A stretch of 64,000 nt of DNA, from positions 248,001 to 312,000 of the forward strand of contig NZ_CP073747.1 in NCBI RefSeq assembly GCF_024398015.1. The letters run 5' to 3'. Numbering within the stretch: the stretch's first letter is position 1; every line of letters begins with the position of its first letter. The translations under genes and the position numbers were made by a program. The stretch comes from Kordiimonas sp. SCSIO 12610 (GTDB lineage Bacteria; Pseudomonadota; Alphaproteobacteria; Sphingomonadales; Kordiimonadaceae). The notes under the pieces were generated by a model, which was not told where the DNA came from, ran no database searches, and was given only the letters and a program-made list of their open reading frames with translations. Below are positions 46,143 through 54,507 of the stretch, piece after piece.

Positions 46143-47369
46143 ATGAATCTCAGTTTTGTGCGCAAAAATTCCCGATTTTTGCTTTTTGGTGTTTTGATCA
46201 GCGTCTTTTCGAGCTTTGGACAAACGTATTTTCTCGGCGTTTTTCGGCCTGAAATGATGCGGGAATATTCACTTGATAATAGTGAATTTGGATCTTTGTA
46301 CCTCATCGTTACGCTTGGCAGCGCGGTGGGATTAACGGTATTTGGCCATTTGATCGACCAGAAAGATTTAACACAGTATATCCTCTCGCTTTGTCTGGCT
46401 ATTGCCATAGTCTGCTTTGGCTTTTTATTTGCCGGTCCATTGTGGGCTGTGTTGATCCTGATGCTATTCATCCGCCTCTTGGGTCAGGGATTAATGAGCC
46501 ATGCAGCCATGACCTCAATGTCGCGCTATTTTGACTCCAATCGCGGGGTTGCCATTGCGATTGCAGGTCTGGGAATTCCTATCGGACAATCAGCCTTTCC
46601 CGCATTTGCCGTCTACTTGATGGACATGATGGTATGGCAAAATGTTTGGGCGATATTTGGCTGCATTTTTCTGGTGGTTGGTGTGCCATCGATTTGGTGG
46701 ACGTTAAAAGGCCATAAGGCAAGGCATCGAAATTGGTTAGAGCGTCAAAATGCAACAGAAACTGATGATTTAGGATCAATAAATTCGTCAAAACGCAGGG
46801 ACGTGATCAGAGATTACAGGTTTTATCTTATTTTACCGGCACTTTTGTCGGTGCCGTTTTGGATCACGATGGTTTTCTTTTTTGCAGAGACAATAGCGTC
46901 AGATAAAGGGTGGAGTTTACAGCAGTATACAGCACTGTACTGGGTCAACGCTATTGGTGCTGTCACGTTGCCTATCTTGACTGGTGCATTGGTGGACAAG
47001 TGGGGCGGGATTAAACTACTGGCTTTGTATCCACTTCTTCTCGCGCTTGGCCTTTATGTTGGAACTGTGGCAACTACGGAATTGGGGATTGCTGCATTTA
47101 TGTTTCTGATGGGGGCAACAGTGGGTGTCGCGATGCCTGTTAACAATGCAATGTGGGCAGAACTTTATGGTACGCGGTATTTGGGGCAAATCAAATCACT
47201 TAGTGCTTCAATAGCTGTTCTATCTACTGCTTTGGCCCCCTATTTAATGGGTGAACTTTTAGACCGGGGGCACCTGATAACAGATTTGATCCTTATGGGT
47301 GTGGTGACCACTCTGCTGTCATGTGCTCTGGTTTTGCCGGTTGTTATTGGAAACCCTCAGAAAACTTAG
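46143..47369 (+). CDS. MFS transporter
   Basis: A 408-residue transporter with about 12 segments. The loop between helices 2 and 3 reads GHLIDQKDLTQYIL, helices 4-5 contain RLLGQGLMSHAAMTSMSRYFDSNRGVAIAIAGLG, typical of the oxalate/formate or monocarboxylate-like branch, and helix 8-9 has GALVDKWGGIK. Substrate unknown. ATG at 46143 follows AAGG; the frame stays open to 45960 but that part lies in the promoter of the divergent gene. Confidence 0.88.
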   Translation: MNLSFVRKNSRFLLFGVLISVFSSFGQTYFLGVFRPEMMREYSLDNSEFGSLYLIVTLGSAVGLTVFGHLIDQKDLTQYILSLCLAIAIVCFGFLFAGPLWAVLILMLFIRLLGQGLMSHAAMTSMSRYFDSNRGVAIAIAGLGIPIGQSAFPAFAVYLMDMMVWQNVWAIFGCIFLVVGVPSIWWTLKGHKARHRNWLERQNATETDDLGSINSSKRRDVIRDYRFYLILPALLSVPFWITMVFFFAETIASDKGWSLQQYTALYWVNAIGAVTLPILTGALVDKWGGIKLLALYPLLLALGLYVGTVATTELGIAAFMFLMGATVGVAMPVNNAMWAELYGTRYLGQIKSLSASIAVLSTALAPYLMGELLDRGHLITDLILMGVVTTLLSCALVLPVVIGNPQKT

Positions 47370-47380
47370 GGTTTCTTTTA
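47350..47380 (+). terminator. Terminator of the MFS gene
   Basis: GAAACCCT (47350-47357) and AGGGTTTC (47368-47375) form an 8-bp stem, followed by TTTTA. The stop codon lies in the loop side of the hairpin. Confidence 0.75.
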
Positions 47381-47469
47381 TTGCAAAGCATAGGTATATG
47401 CATGCTCAAAGAAGCCACATTTCACAATCATACAAAGAATATTATATAAATTAGAAGGAAACTCGGGCA

Positions 47470-48480
47470 ATGGGTTATAAATTGAATAAGGTGGGTTGCA
47501 TTGCTGCATCTTTATCGTTTGCCTTGATTATGTCACCGTCCAGCATGGCAGATGTCCCAGAAGGCATTAAAGGCCTGTTATCAACTGCAGCAACCAACGG
47601 CGATAAAGCAACATTTGATATTGTTTTTAAAACTGCTGTTGATACGTACCCTGACGAGCGTATCAATATTCTAGAGTTGGTAAAGTCCATCAACCCTGCA
47701 TGGCTGACGAATGCTCAGGCGCAAGAGCTGGAAAGCATAGAAGCAGCAGCGATCGCGGCAGAAGAGGCCTCGAAAGCGCGCGGTATATGGTATTATCTTG
47801 ATCCTGTTTTATGGAACGGTCAAATTCAGGTTGGTGCGAACAGCAGCTCGGGTGATACGTCGCAACAAGCAGGTAATATCGGACTTAGTTTTAATCGTAA
47901 ATTCGGTACTGATTGGGAACATGGTTTCCGGTTCAATTTTGATTATGCACGCCGTGACGGCGAAACGGTTCAAGAGCGCTTTGTTGGTGTTTATGATGGT
48001 GTATGGCGCGCTTGGGAAAAAGGCTTTGTTTCAAACTTTACCCAGATAGAGATCGATCGCTTTTCCGGGTTTGATTATCGTTTAACGGAAACGTTGAGTA
48101 TTGGTTATCAGCTTGTTGATAATGATAGACATAAGTTACGCGTGGAAGTCGGGCCAGGTTTCCGTCTGAACCGTGCTTTTGCTGTTTTGGATGATGATGG
48201 GAATATTATTACGCCAGCTGATAATCAATCAGAACTTATTGGTCGACTATCGAGTACATATAACCTGAAGCTTAGTGACGCTATTACATTCAGTGACCAA
48301 GCTTCAGCAATTTTTGGTACTGAATTTACGTCGCTTCGCAATGTGGCGCAGGTTTCGACAAAGCTAACAGATAGTTTGGCACTTAGATTGTCGTTTGAAG
48401 CAAATTACGACTCTCCGGTGCCAGAGAATACATCTTCCTTCGATACAATCAGCCGTGTCAGCGTTTCCTATGATTTCTGA
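47470..48480 (+). CDS. DUF481 outer-membrane beta-barrel protein
   Basis: A 336-residue protein with a signal peptide (cleavage likely after SPSSMA), a short helical segment (about 30-100), and a C-terminal beta-barrel of the DUF481 family: alternating strands from WNGQIQVGANSSSGDTS to the terminal VSVSYDF with C-terminal Phe, the usual BAM signal. Function of DUF481 proteins is mostly unknown. SD AGAAGGAA lies before the ATG. Confidence 0.9.
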   Translation: MGYKLNKVGCIAASLSFALIMSPSSMADVPEGIKGLLSTAATNGDKATFDIVFKTAVDTYPDERINILELVKSINPAWLTNAQAQELESIEAAAIAAEEASKARGIWYYLDPVLWNGQIQVGANSSSGDTSQQAGNIGLSFNRKFGTDWEHGFRFNFDYARRDGETVQERFVGVYDGVWRAWEKGFVSNFTQIEIDRFSGFDYRLTETLSIGYQLVDNDRHKLRVEVGPGFRLNRAFAVLDDDGNIITPADNQSELIGRLSSTYNLKLSDAITFSDQASAIFGTEFTSLRNVAQVSTKLTDSLALRLSFEANYDSPVPENTSSFDTISRVSVSYDF

Positions 48481-48486
48481 TTACGG

Positions 48487-48906
48487 TCATTCACCGATCA
48501 GATGACATATAATATTTCTGGTGTGGCCGGATTTTCGGTGTTCGGCCACATAAATGCCTTGCCAGGTTCCCAACCCTAAACGGCCATTCACTATGGGTAT
48601 ATTCAGCGATACGTCTGTCAATGCAGCTTTGATATGCGCGGGCATGTCATCTGGCCCTTCGGAGCTATGCCTATAGAGCGTAATGTCCTGAGGTGCTAAG
48701 CGATCAAGCGCATCCGTAAGGTCGTATTGCACATCGGGGTCAGCATTCTCCTGCACCGTCAGGGATGCGCTTGTATGTTGGATAAAGAGGGTTAGCATGC
48801 CCGTTACAACCGACTGAGGTTGCAACCATGCCTCAACGTGAGCAGTGATCTCATATAACCCAACACCTCTTGTGTTTACATTTAAGCAGGTTTGTGCTTG
48901 CTGCAT
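48487..48906 (-). CDS. yjbQ: YjbQ / UPF0047 family protein
   Basis: A 139-residue protein of the YjbQ family, which has weak thiamine-phosphate synthase activity in some members. Motifs: FIQHTSASLTVQENADPDV, HMPAHIKAAL-like segment DDMPAHIKAALT, and LGTWQGIYVAEHR. It is convergent with the DUF481 gene and just below the Hsp20 gene on the same strand (gap 39 bases). Confidence 0.93.
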   Translation of the reverse strand: MQQAQTCLNVNTRGVGLYEITAHVEAWLQPQSVVTGMLTLFIQHTSASLTVQENADPDVQYDLTDALDRLAPQDITLYRHSSEGPDDMPAHIKAALTDVSLNIPIVNGRLGLGTWQGIYVAEHRKSGHTRNIICHLIGE

Positions 48907-48945
48907 GAAATGGGTCCCGATGATTGTTGGGGGAACGGTAAAAAC

Positions 48946-49353
48946 TTATGATCGGATTTTTATGGTTCGCACTGAGATTTCTGGTTCAGGTCTAAGCAAA
49001 TTAATATGCAATAGGCCATTTTCCAGATAAGCATCTTCAACATCCATGCCGTCGGCCAATACAAATTTTCTCATGAATTGGCGGGCTGCTATGCCTCTAT
49101 GCAAATATGCGCGTTCCGGTTCTGCTTGTCTTTTGCCGCGGATAAGCATTTGATTATTTTCAATGGTAATCTCCAGGTCATTTTCTGAGAACCCAGCGAC
49201 AGCCAGCGAAATGCGGATCATATTTTCATTGATATGCTCTATGTTATACGGGGGGTAGCCTTCGTTAGCGCTTTTGCTAACGCTGTCCATTAATTCTTCG
49301 AGTTGATCGAAACCCAGTAAAAATGGACTATTGAATACTGACATGCGTGTCAT
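48946..49353 (-). CDS. Small heat-shock protein (Hsp20/IbpA family)
   Basis: An ATP-independent chaperone of 135 residues. An alpha-crystallin domain (about 33-125) with YPPYNIEHINENMIRISLAVAGF, the core GIAARQFMRKFVLADGMDV, and ENGLLHINLLR is complete. It resembles alphaproteobacterial HspD-type proteins. GGGGAGAGC precedes the ATG at 49353. I did not find a convincing ROSE or sigma-32 element by eye. Confidence 0.93.
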   Translation of the reverse strand: MTRMSVFNSPFLLGFDQLEELMDSVSKSANEGYPPYNIEHINENMIRISLAVAGFSENDLEITIENNQMLIRGKRQAEPERAYLHRGIAARQFMRKFVLADGMDVEDAYLENGLLHINLLRPEPEISVRTIKIRS

Positions 49354-49460
49354 AGAGCTCTCCCCACAATAGGCGATGATAATGTGACTATTCTTGGTCT
49401 TAATGTTCCAAAATTGGCAACAGAACTATAATGTGGGGATCGTGAATGTGTGTTCAAGAG

Positions 49461-49495
49461 AAAACGGGAATATTCTTGTCAAATATTCCCGTTTT
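49461..49495. terminator. Terminator with a 14-bp perfect stem
   Basis: AAAACGGGAATATT (49461-49474), a 7-base loop and AATATTCCCGTTTT (49482-49495). It lies seven bases beyond the stop of the minus-strand SPOR gene, and A/T tails allow function in either direction. Confidence 0.85.
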
Positions 49496-49501
49496 ACTGT
49501 T

Positions 49502-50839
49502 TTATTCTGAACTATCTTGTGAGGGTAGTTTGCCCTCTGTTGGCTCAGGTGGCCTGATCCAACAATCGGTGCCTCGTTCTTTCAGGGCAGCACAGATTTC
49601 ACGTGCATGCGCGATAGATTTAAGCGGGCCCGCATTCAGGCGATAGTAAAATCCTTTTGGACCATCTTCATTGTTTCCGTGATCCACTTCTGATCTGCGC
49701 GGTGGGATATCTTTCAAGATATCGCCGCTTTGGCGATACAAAATGGTCCAGCCACGCATTAGATTTTTAATGGTTCTGTAGGCACCAATCTGTAGGGCCC
49801 AACCATCTGGCTCAACAAGCGGTGGGATTGTTGTGAGCTCATAGTTTGAGCGATCTTCTTCTGGCTCAGGTTCGGGCTCAGGCTCCGGAGTGGGTTCTGG
49901 CTCTGGCACTGGTTCTGGTTCCGGCTCGTCTGCAATTATACGTTTTGCCGCTTCTTGTCTGTCCTCGGTATCCACAACAACAAGATTACCGGCTTCGCTT
50001 GATGTCCATTCAGGGTCAATTGTACCGGTTACAAGCGCGCGCATGCGTTGGTTGGCTGGCATGCTCATAATTGTGCGGTAAAATGTAAATGTTTCCTGAA
50101 CACTTGCTGGGTCAAGGTCAAGACGAGCAAGGCGGAAAGCATCACCTTCTCTGTCCGCCATTAGGTAAGCCATAGAAAGGTTTTGTCTGTCACGAGGACT
50201 TCCCCCGCTTGCGATGATCGGCTCCAATAATTCAATCGCCGCTTCTGCTTGACCGCTTGCCGCAAGTACGAGCGCTTTATTCGACAGGCTTGTTGTGTCA
50301 CTGGTGTATTCAAACGCACTTAAAGCGGCCTCTGTTTGGCCGAGTGCAGCAAGTGCAATACCGCGACCAGAGCTCGCACGACTTTCCCCGTAATTGCTGG
50401 CTTCACTAAAGGCAGCAAGGGCTTCGTCAAACCTTCCAAGGGCAAGCCATGAGCGACCAACACCGTACCATGCTGGTGCATGTGACGCATCTTTATCAAG
50501 TGCTTTGGAATATACCTTGGCAGCTTCTTCGTGCGCACCGAGTTTTGACAAGGTTTCGCCGAGGGAATACAGATTTTCCGGAGTGCTAGAGCTTGCAGCC
50601 AAGGAACGATAAAGAGGAATAGCAGCCTCTATCTGACCGCTTTCGACAAGGTTGTCTGCAACGGCTTTGATACCGCCATCAGGGTTTTGGCTGTCCTGAA
50701 AGGTTAAGGATTTTGAATAGGGTAACTTCAGGTCATCAAGAGTATTACTGCTTTGCATACTACAGGCACCAATAGCCAAAATGCTTGTGCTCAATAATAG
50801 AATACGTGCATTATTAAGAGAGAGTAATTTCATCATCAT
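49502..50839 (-). CDS. TPR lipoprotein with C-terminal SPOR domain
   Basis: A 445-residue protein: lipobox ILAIGAC near residue 26, five or so TPR units (about 70-280, including APAWYGVGRSWLALGRFDEALAAF), a Glu-Pro linker (EPEPVPEPEPTPEPEPEPEP) and a C-terminal SPOR-type domain (WALQIGAYRTIKNLMRGW, FYYRLNAGPLKSIAHAREICAALK). SPOR domains bind denuded peptidoglycan glycans, so a septal or envelope role is inferred. It is divergent from another SPOR-like gene. Start may be at any of three consecutive ATG codons (50839, 50836, 50833). Confidence 0.87.
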   Translation of the reverse strand: MMMKLLSLNNARILLLSTSILAIGACSMQSSNTLDDLKLPYSKSLTFQDSQNPDGGIKAVADNLVESGQIEAAIPLYRSLAASSSTPENLYSLGETLSKLGAHEEAAKVYSKALDKDASHAPAWYGVGRSWLALGRFDEALAAFSEASNYGESRASSGRGIALAALGQTEAALSAFEYTSDTTSLSNKALVLAASGQAEAAIELLEPIIASGGSPRDRQNLSMAYLMADREGDAFRLARLDLDPASVQETFTFYRTIMSMPANQRMRALVTGTIDPEWTSSEAGNLVVVDTEDRQEAAKRIIADEPEPEPVPEPEPTPEPEPEPEPEEDRSNYELTTIPPLVEPDGWALQIGAYRTIKNLMRGWTILYRQSGDILKDIPPRRSEVDHGNNEDGPKGFYYRLNAGPLKSIAHAREICAALKERGTDCWIRPPEPTEGKLPSQDSSE

Positions 50840-51010
50840 GCCTGTCTTGTTTTGCCTGTTTCTTGCTTGATTCGATTGTTAAGCCCGAATCTTTTTTCAC
50901 ATATACCACCTAGGATAAACGCTAGTTATGAATGAACCTTTAATGCCCAAAGGGTGTTTTACTAGCAATTTATTAAATTTAGAGTAAAGTCACGCTCAGG
51001 GGCTTTAAAA

Positions 51011-51994
51011 ATGAACGTTAGTATAAAAAAAACTATAGGTGGAATAGCGGGATTGGTTTGTCTTGCCGCCGCGTATTCAAGTGCTCTTTTGGCGTTTGAG
51101 CCCAAAATTCAGCAGTCAAAGGTGAATGTGCAAGCGGCAGATGTAAATCATGCGCTGATCATGATCAGGCAAGGGTCTTTTAATGAAGGTTCTGAAACCC
51201 TCCGTGCATTAGGAAACTCGGGTAGCGCGGAAGCATATTTCCATCTTGGGCAAATTCATCGTCTTGGAATTCAAGGTGAAAAGTCAGATGAAGTTGCCAC
51301 TATGTATTATCGTTTGTCCAATGAACTTGGTCACAAGCGTGCCGGCATGATTTTAGCGAATCTTCTATTTTTTAAACCAAACCGAACCGCCTCCGAGGAA
51401 GATGAAGCTATTAAAATTTGGCAGGACCAAGCGCTCATAGATGATGCAGAAGCTCAATACCTATTGGGTACGGTTTATTGGAACGGTGATGGTGGCTTAG
51501 GACCAGACCCAATACGTGGTTATGGATTAATTTGGCGTGCCAGCGAGCTCGGTCATGGAGAAGCCAAAGCGAGTGAAGTTTTGATGGCATCAGATTTATC
51601 ATTCGAAGCCCGTCACCGTGCGCGCCTATATGCAGATAACCTTCGTGCAGAAGGATTTGAAGCGACGCCTTTGGAAATTGAATTGATTTTTGATGCAATC
51701 GCGACTGCTGCCGGTGACTTGGCACCTGCTGACGATCATAAGCCATGGCAGATAAATGTTGGGTTTTCACACAGCAATGATCGACTACCTTCCTATAAAG
51801 CACTTCTGGAACAAGATGTTGGTGCGTATTTGGAAGATTTAGAACAGAAGGTGGTTCAAACCCAGTCTGGTCAGTTTCTGGTGACATATGGACCCATCGC
51901 TTCATTGGATCAGGCTGTGTCACGGTGTGTGTTTCTAAAGAAAAAAGGGTACGATTGTAGCGCGGACATAGTACAAAAAACCCCACTAAAATAG
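51011..51994 (+). CDS. Sel1-repeat protein with SPOR-like C-terminus
   Basis: A 327-residue exported protein. N-terminal hydrophobic segment (about 8-28), then Sel1-like repeats (AEAYFHLGQIHRLGIQG, AEAQYLLGTVYWNGDGG, GYGLIWRASELGHGEA) and a C-terminal region with VTYGPIASLDQAVSRCVFLKKKGYDC, resembling the second half of a SPOR domain. Sel1 proteins are interaction scaffolds; an envelope role beside the divergent TPR-SPOR lipoprotein is inferred. SD AGGGGC lies 9 bases upstream. Confidence 0.82.
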   Translation: MNVSIKKTIGGIAGLVCLAAAYSSALLAFEPKIQQSKVNVQAADVNHALIMIRQGSFNEGSETLRALGNSGSAEAYFHLGQIHRLGIQGEKSDEVATMYYRLSNELGHKRAGMILANLLFFKPNRTASEEDEAIKIWQDQALIDDAEAQYLLGTVYWNGDGGLGPDPIRGYGLIWRASELGHGEAKASEVLMASDLSFEARHRARLYADNLRAEGFEATPLEIELIFDAIATAAGDLAPADDHKPWQINVGFSHSNDRLPSYKALLEQDVGAYLEDLEQKVVQTQSGQFLVTYGPIASLDQAVSRCVFLKKKGYDCSADIVQKTPLK

Positions 51995-52004
51995 CGGGGT
52001 TTTT
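51976..52004 (+). terminator. Terminator after the Sel1 gene
   Basis: AAAAACCCC (51976-51984) and GGGGTTTTT (51996-52004) form a 9-bp stem at the stop codon, with T residues in the 3' arm. It may also serve the convergent RHH gene. Confidence 0.8.
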
Positions 52005-52027
52005 CAGATTATTAGATTGCTTCTAGC

Positions 52028-52495
52028 TTAAAGGTCATCCACCCCGCATATGCAATCCAGCTCAGAGCGCTGCTTTTCCAGATATGTTGCTAAGGCACTT
52101 TCAACAATTTGTTTCTGAGACATACCTGATCTTGCTGCCAGAACTCGTAATGTAGTGTTGAGGTCTTTACGAATACGGATCGTTTTTCTGGCAACGTCAT
52201 CAGAGTTTGTTGTAGCAGCTTTTGTAGTTAATTTTTTGAAAGTCGGCTGAGGTTTTCTCTTGATTGCTTTCTTTGTCTCTTGCTTAACTACTTCAACAGG
52301 TGCTGACACGATGTTTGCCTTTTCTTCCGCTCGCTTGGGTGTTTGATTTTGTGCGGCGAGACGGTGTGTTTCCTCGAGCAACTCAACAGCGTCGTCGTTT
52401 TCAAACCTGAATGGGGTTGAACTTGGCTTGAAAGAGCTTGGCTTCGCGTGACCTTTGCGAACCAATAATCCGGATGTAAGTGAAGCCATTGCCAT
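52028..52495 (-). CDS. Ribbon-helix-helix protein, ParA partner
   Basis: A 155-residue basic protein. The first 105 residues look disordered; the C-terminal 45 (ARKTIRIRKDLNTTLRVLAARSGMSQKQIVESALATYL) have the RHH DNA-binding pattern of one beta strand and two helices. It follows a ParA-family gene by 25 bases. Such small RHH/ParA pairs resemble plasmid partition cassettes and chromosomal cargo-positioning systems; whether it binds DNA or another cargo is not visible. Confidence 0.78.
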   Translation of the reverse strand: MAMASLTSGLLVRKGHAKPSSFKPSSTPFRFENDDAVELLEETHRLAAQNQTPKRAEEKANIVSAPVEVVKQETKKAIKRKPQPTFKKLTTKAATTNSDDVARKTIRIRKDLNTTLRVLAARSGMSQKQIVESALATYLEKQRSELDCICGVDDL

Positions 52496-52520
52496 TTTAA
52501 AATTCCTAACTCAGTAACTG

Positions 52521-53255
52521 TTAACCAGCGTAATGCGTTTCTGCCCTGTCCTCTGAATGAATCTCATGCGAGGTAATGCGGCGTCCAAAATTGGCTTTGG
52601 GAAGCGCGGCTGCTTTGAATGTTGCTTTAACAGGCAATCTGCGAACGCGGCTTTCGACGTAAGCCCATAGTTTTTCAACTTCTTCTGCACTCTTACCGCC
52701 GCCATCAACTTCCATAACGGTTCGGCCATCAATCATGCTTGCCGCGAAATCCTGGCGGTTATGAATGACGATCGGGGCAACAGTACCGTGCTGTGATAAA
52801 GCAATCGCTGCCTCGCCAGTGAGACGTGCGCGAGCAGTTGCGCCGTTCACGACAAACAGTAATGGTTTGCCAGCGCGCTCCACAAGGTCCACGGTTGCAC
52901 CGGCTGCGCGAAGATCATGCGGGCTCGGTCTCGTTGGGATTACTACCAAATCGGCTTTACTGACAACCGCCTGGATTGAACGTGTGATAGCAGGTGGTGT
53001 GTCGATAACAACCAGACGAATCCCTTGCTCTTTCAGATGCTGAAGATCTTCACCAAGTGACGCAATCGTTGTTTGAACAAAAGCGGGGTTTGGGTTTTCT
53101 CGTTCATTCCACCAATCAGCGAGTGATCCTTGTGGGTCCGTATCAATAAGGGCTACAGGTCCGACGCCGGCTCTTTCTGCTGCAACGGCGAGATGACCTG
53201 AAAGAGTGGTTTTGCCTGATCCACCTTTTTGAGATGTAACTGCTATTATACGCAT
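52521..53255 (-). CDS. Orphan ParA-family ATPase
   Basis: A 244-residue deviant-Walker ATPase. Walker A' KGGSGKTT (residues 10-17) with the signature lysine, switch I DTDPQGSLADWW and Walker B VVIDTPP are intact. No parB, parS-like cluster or replication gene is nearby, so this is not the main chromosome partition ParA. It is followed by the RHH gene. Family members position plasmids, chemoreceptors, carboxysomes or division sites; the cargo is unknown here. Confidence 0.92.
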   Translation of the reverse strand: MRIIAVTSQKGGSGKTTLSGHLAVAAERAGVGPVALIDTDPQGSLADWWNERENPNPAFVQTTIASLGEDLQHLKEQGIRLVVIDTPPAITRSIQAVVSKADLVVIPTRPSPHDLRAAGATVDLVERAGKPLLFVVNGATARARLTGEAAIALSQHGTVAPIVIHNRQDFAASMIDGRTVMEVDGGGKSAEEVEKLWAYVESRVRRLPVKATFKAAALPKANFGRRITSHEIHSEDRAETHYAG

Positions 53256-53549
53256 TTTATTTTCTCCATTGGCCTCACTATTGTGGTGTTCTTTTTGAAC
53301 TTTTGGCCTTCTGTCAAAAATCAGTATGCGGGGATTGGTTAAAAAATACCTTAAAGCTAAGATAAAATTTTATCTAACCTTGTAAAAAGTACACTTTTTT
53401 CGTGAAAATAAAACGGATTACGGTGAGGTAGAGTATATATTTCAGGTAATCATATTTTTGACATTTACATGTCCTTTAATATTCACGTGCATTCAAATAT
53501 ATATATAGTAAAGCTAATAAATCTGTCGAAAACTGCCGTAAGGGAAGTC
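53256..53549. other. Intergenic region between parA-like and cyclotransferase genes
   Basis: An AT-rich 294-base divergent spacer. I see no conserved structure or convincing promoter, only runs of T and A. An in-frame extension of the next gene to 53469 is open but looks non-coding. Confidence 0.5.
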
Positions 53550-54335
53550 ATGAAAATGCGAATGTTTGTAGCCTGTATAGTATTCAGTCTTGCTGTTTTT
53601 TTGAATTTTACAGGTACTTTGTCTGCGCAAGACCAAATTCCCAGGTATGGCTATAAAATTATCAATAGTTTTCCCCATGACCCTAATGCCTTTACTCAGG
53701 GATTATTGATCGAAAACGGCGTTTTATACGAGTCTACAGGCCTTTACGGCGAATCGTCAGTTCGCCGGGTTGCACTTGAAACTGGTCAGGTCGAGCAGAA
53801 GTATAATATTTCCCGACGCTATTTTGGTGAGGGCATAGTGAACTGGAAGGATAAGCTCTTTGTTTTATCATGGCGTAAGCAAACAGGTTTTGTTCTTGGT
53901 AAAAACACTTTTCGAGTAGAGCGACAGTTTCATTATAGAGGCGAAGGTTGGGGCATCACTCAAAATGGTGAACACCTGATCATGTCTGATGGTACTAATA
54001 AATTGAGATATCTAGACCCGGAAAAATTCAATGAAGTCAAAGAGATCAGCGTAACGTTTGAAGGGAATCCAGTTCAGAAGATCAATGAGCTTGAATGGGT
54101 AAACGGTGAAATTTTCGCCAATGTATGGCAAAGTGACCTTATTTTGAGAATCGATCCTGAAACCGGAGCGGTCAAGGGCATCCTTGATTTGACGGGTATT
54201 TTACCTGACGGGACAGTGCCTGATAGACGGAACAATGTTCTCAACGGTATTGCTTATGACGCAGATACCAACAGATTGTTTGTAACAGGAAAAAAATGGC
54301 CAACCCTGTTTGAAATACAGATTGTTGAGCAATAA
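53550..54335 (+). CDS. Glutaminyl-peptide cyclotransferase (plant-type)
   Basis: Converts N-terminal Gln to pyroglutamate. A 261-residue exported protein: signal peptide (about 1-27, ending TLSAQD) and the beta-propeller of the glutamine cyclotransferase family with FPHDPNAFTQGLLIENGVLYESTGLYGESSVRR, GEGWGITQNGEHLIMSDG, INELEWVNGEIFANVWQ and VLNGIAYD (motifs split here at FPHDPNAFTQGL and YESTGLYGESS). AAGGGAAG lies upstream; ATG at 53556 has better spacing and is an alternative start. Confidence 0.9.
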   Translation: MKMRMFVACIVFSLAVFLNFTGTLSAQDQIPRYGYKIINSFPHDPNAFTQGLLIENGVLYESTGLYGESSVRRVALETGQVEQKYNISRRYFGEGIVNWKDKLFVLSWRKQTGFVLGKNTFRVERQFHYRGEGWGITQNGEHLIMSDGTNKLRYLDPEKFNEVKEISVTFEGNPVQKINELEWVNGEIFANVWQSDLILRIDPETGAVKGILDLTGILPDGTVPDRRNNVLNGIAYDADTNRLFVTGKKWPTLFEIQIVEQ

Positions 54336-54369
54336 TTTCTTTAAAGCATTGATTTATAATAATTTTTAT

Positions 54370-54390
54370 TGGACAGCGTTGTCCATTTTA
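54370..54390 (+). terminator. Probable terminator of the cyclotransferase gene
   Basis: TGGACA (54370-54375), GCGT, TGTCCA (54380-54385), then TTTTA. A short perfect stem with T-tract 35 bases after the stop; an operator is the alternative. Confidence 0.5.
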
Positions 54391-54425
54391 ATCCTGAATG
54401 ACAAGATGTCACAGTCACCAGTTTT

Positions 54426-54439
54426 TTGACAAAAGTCAA
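54426..54439. promoter_or_regulatory. FNR/FixK-type box upstream of the cco operon
   Basis: TTGAC-AAAA-GTCAA is a perfect inverted repeat matching the anaerobox pattern TTGA(T/C)-N4-(A/G)TCAA. It lies 69 bases before the first gene of the SafE-ccoNOQPGHIS operon. A Crp/Fnr gene sits at the far end of the cluster. Confidence 0.8.
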
Positions 54440-54507
54440 ATTATTGGCCTCGCAGCCCTCGTACTATTAGCCCAAGTTTGTAAATTTAATTGGCAAGGGC
54501 TTAACGG

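Noticed and set aside
51435-51986. 183-codon frame antisense to the Sel1 gene
   Set aside because: No conserved features and no SD; the sense strand has repeats and a signal segment.
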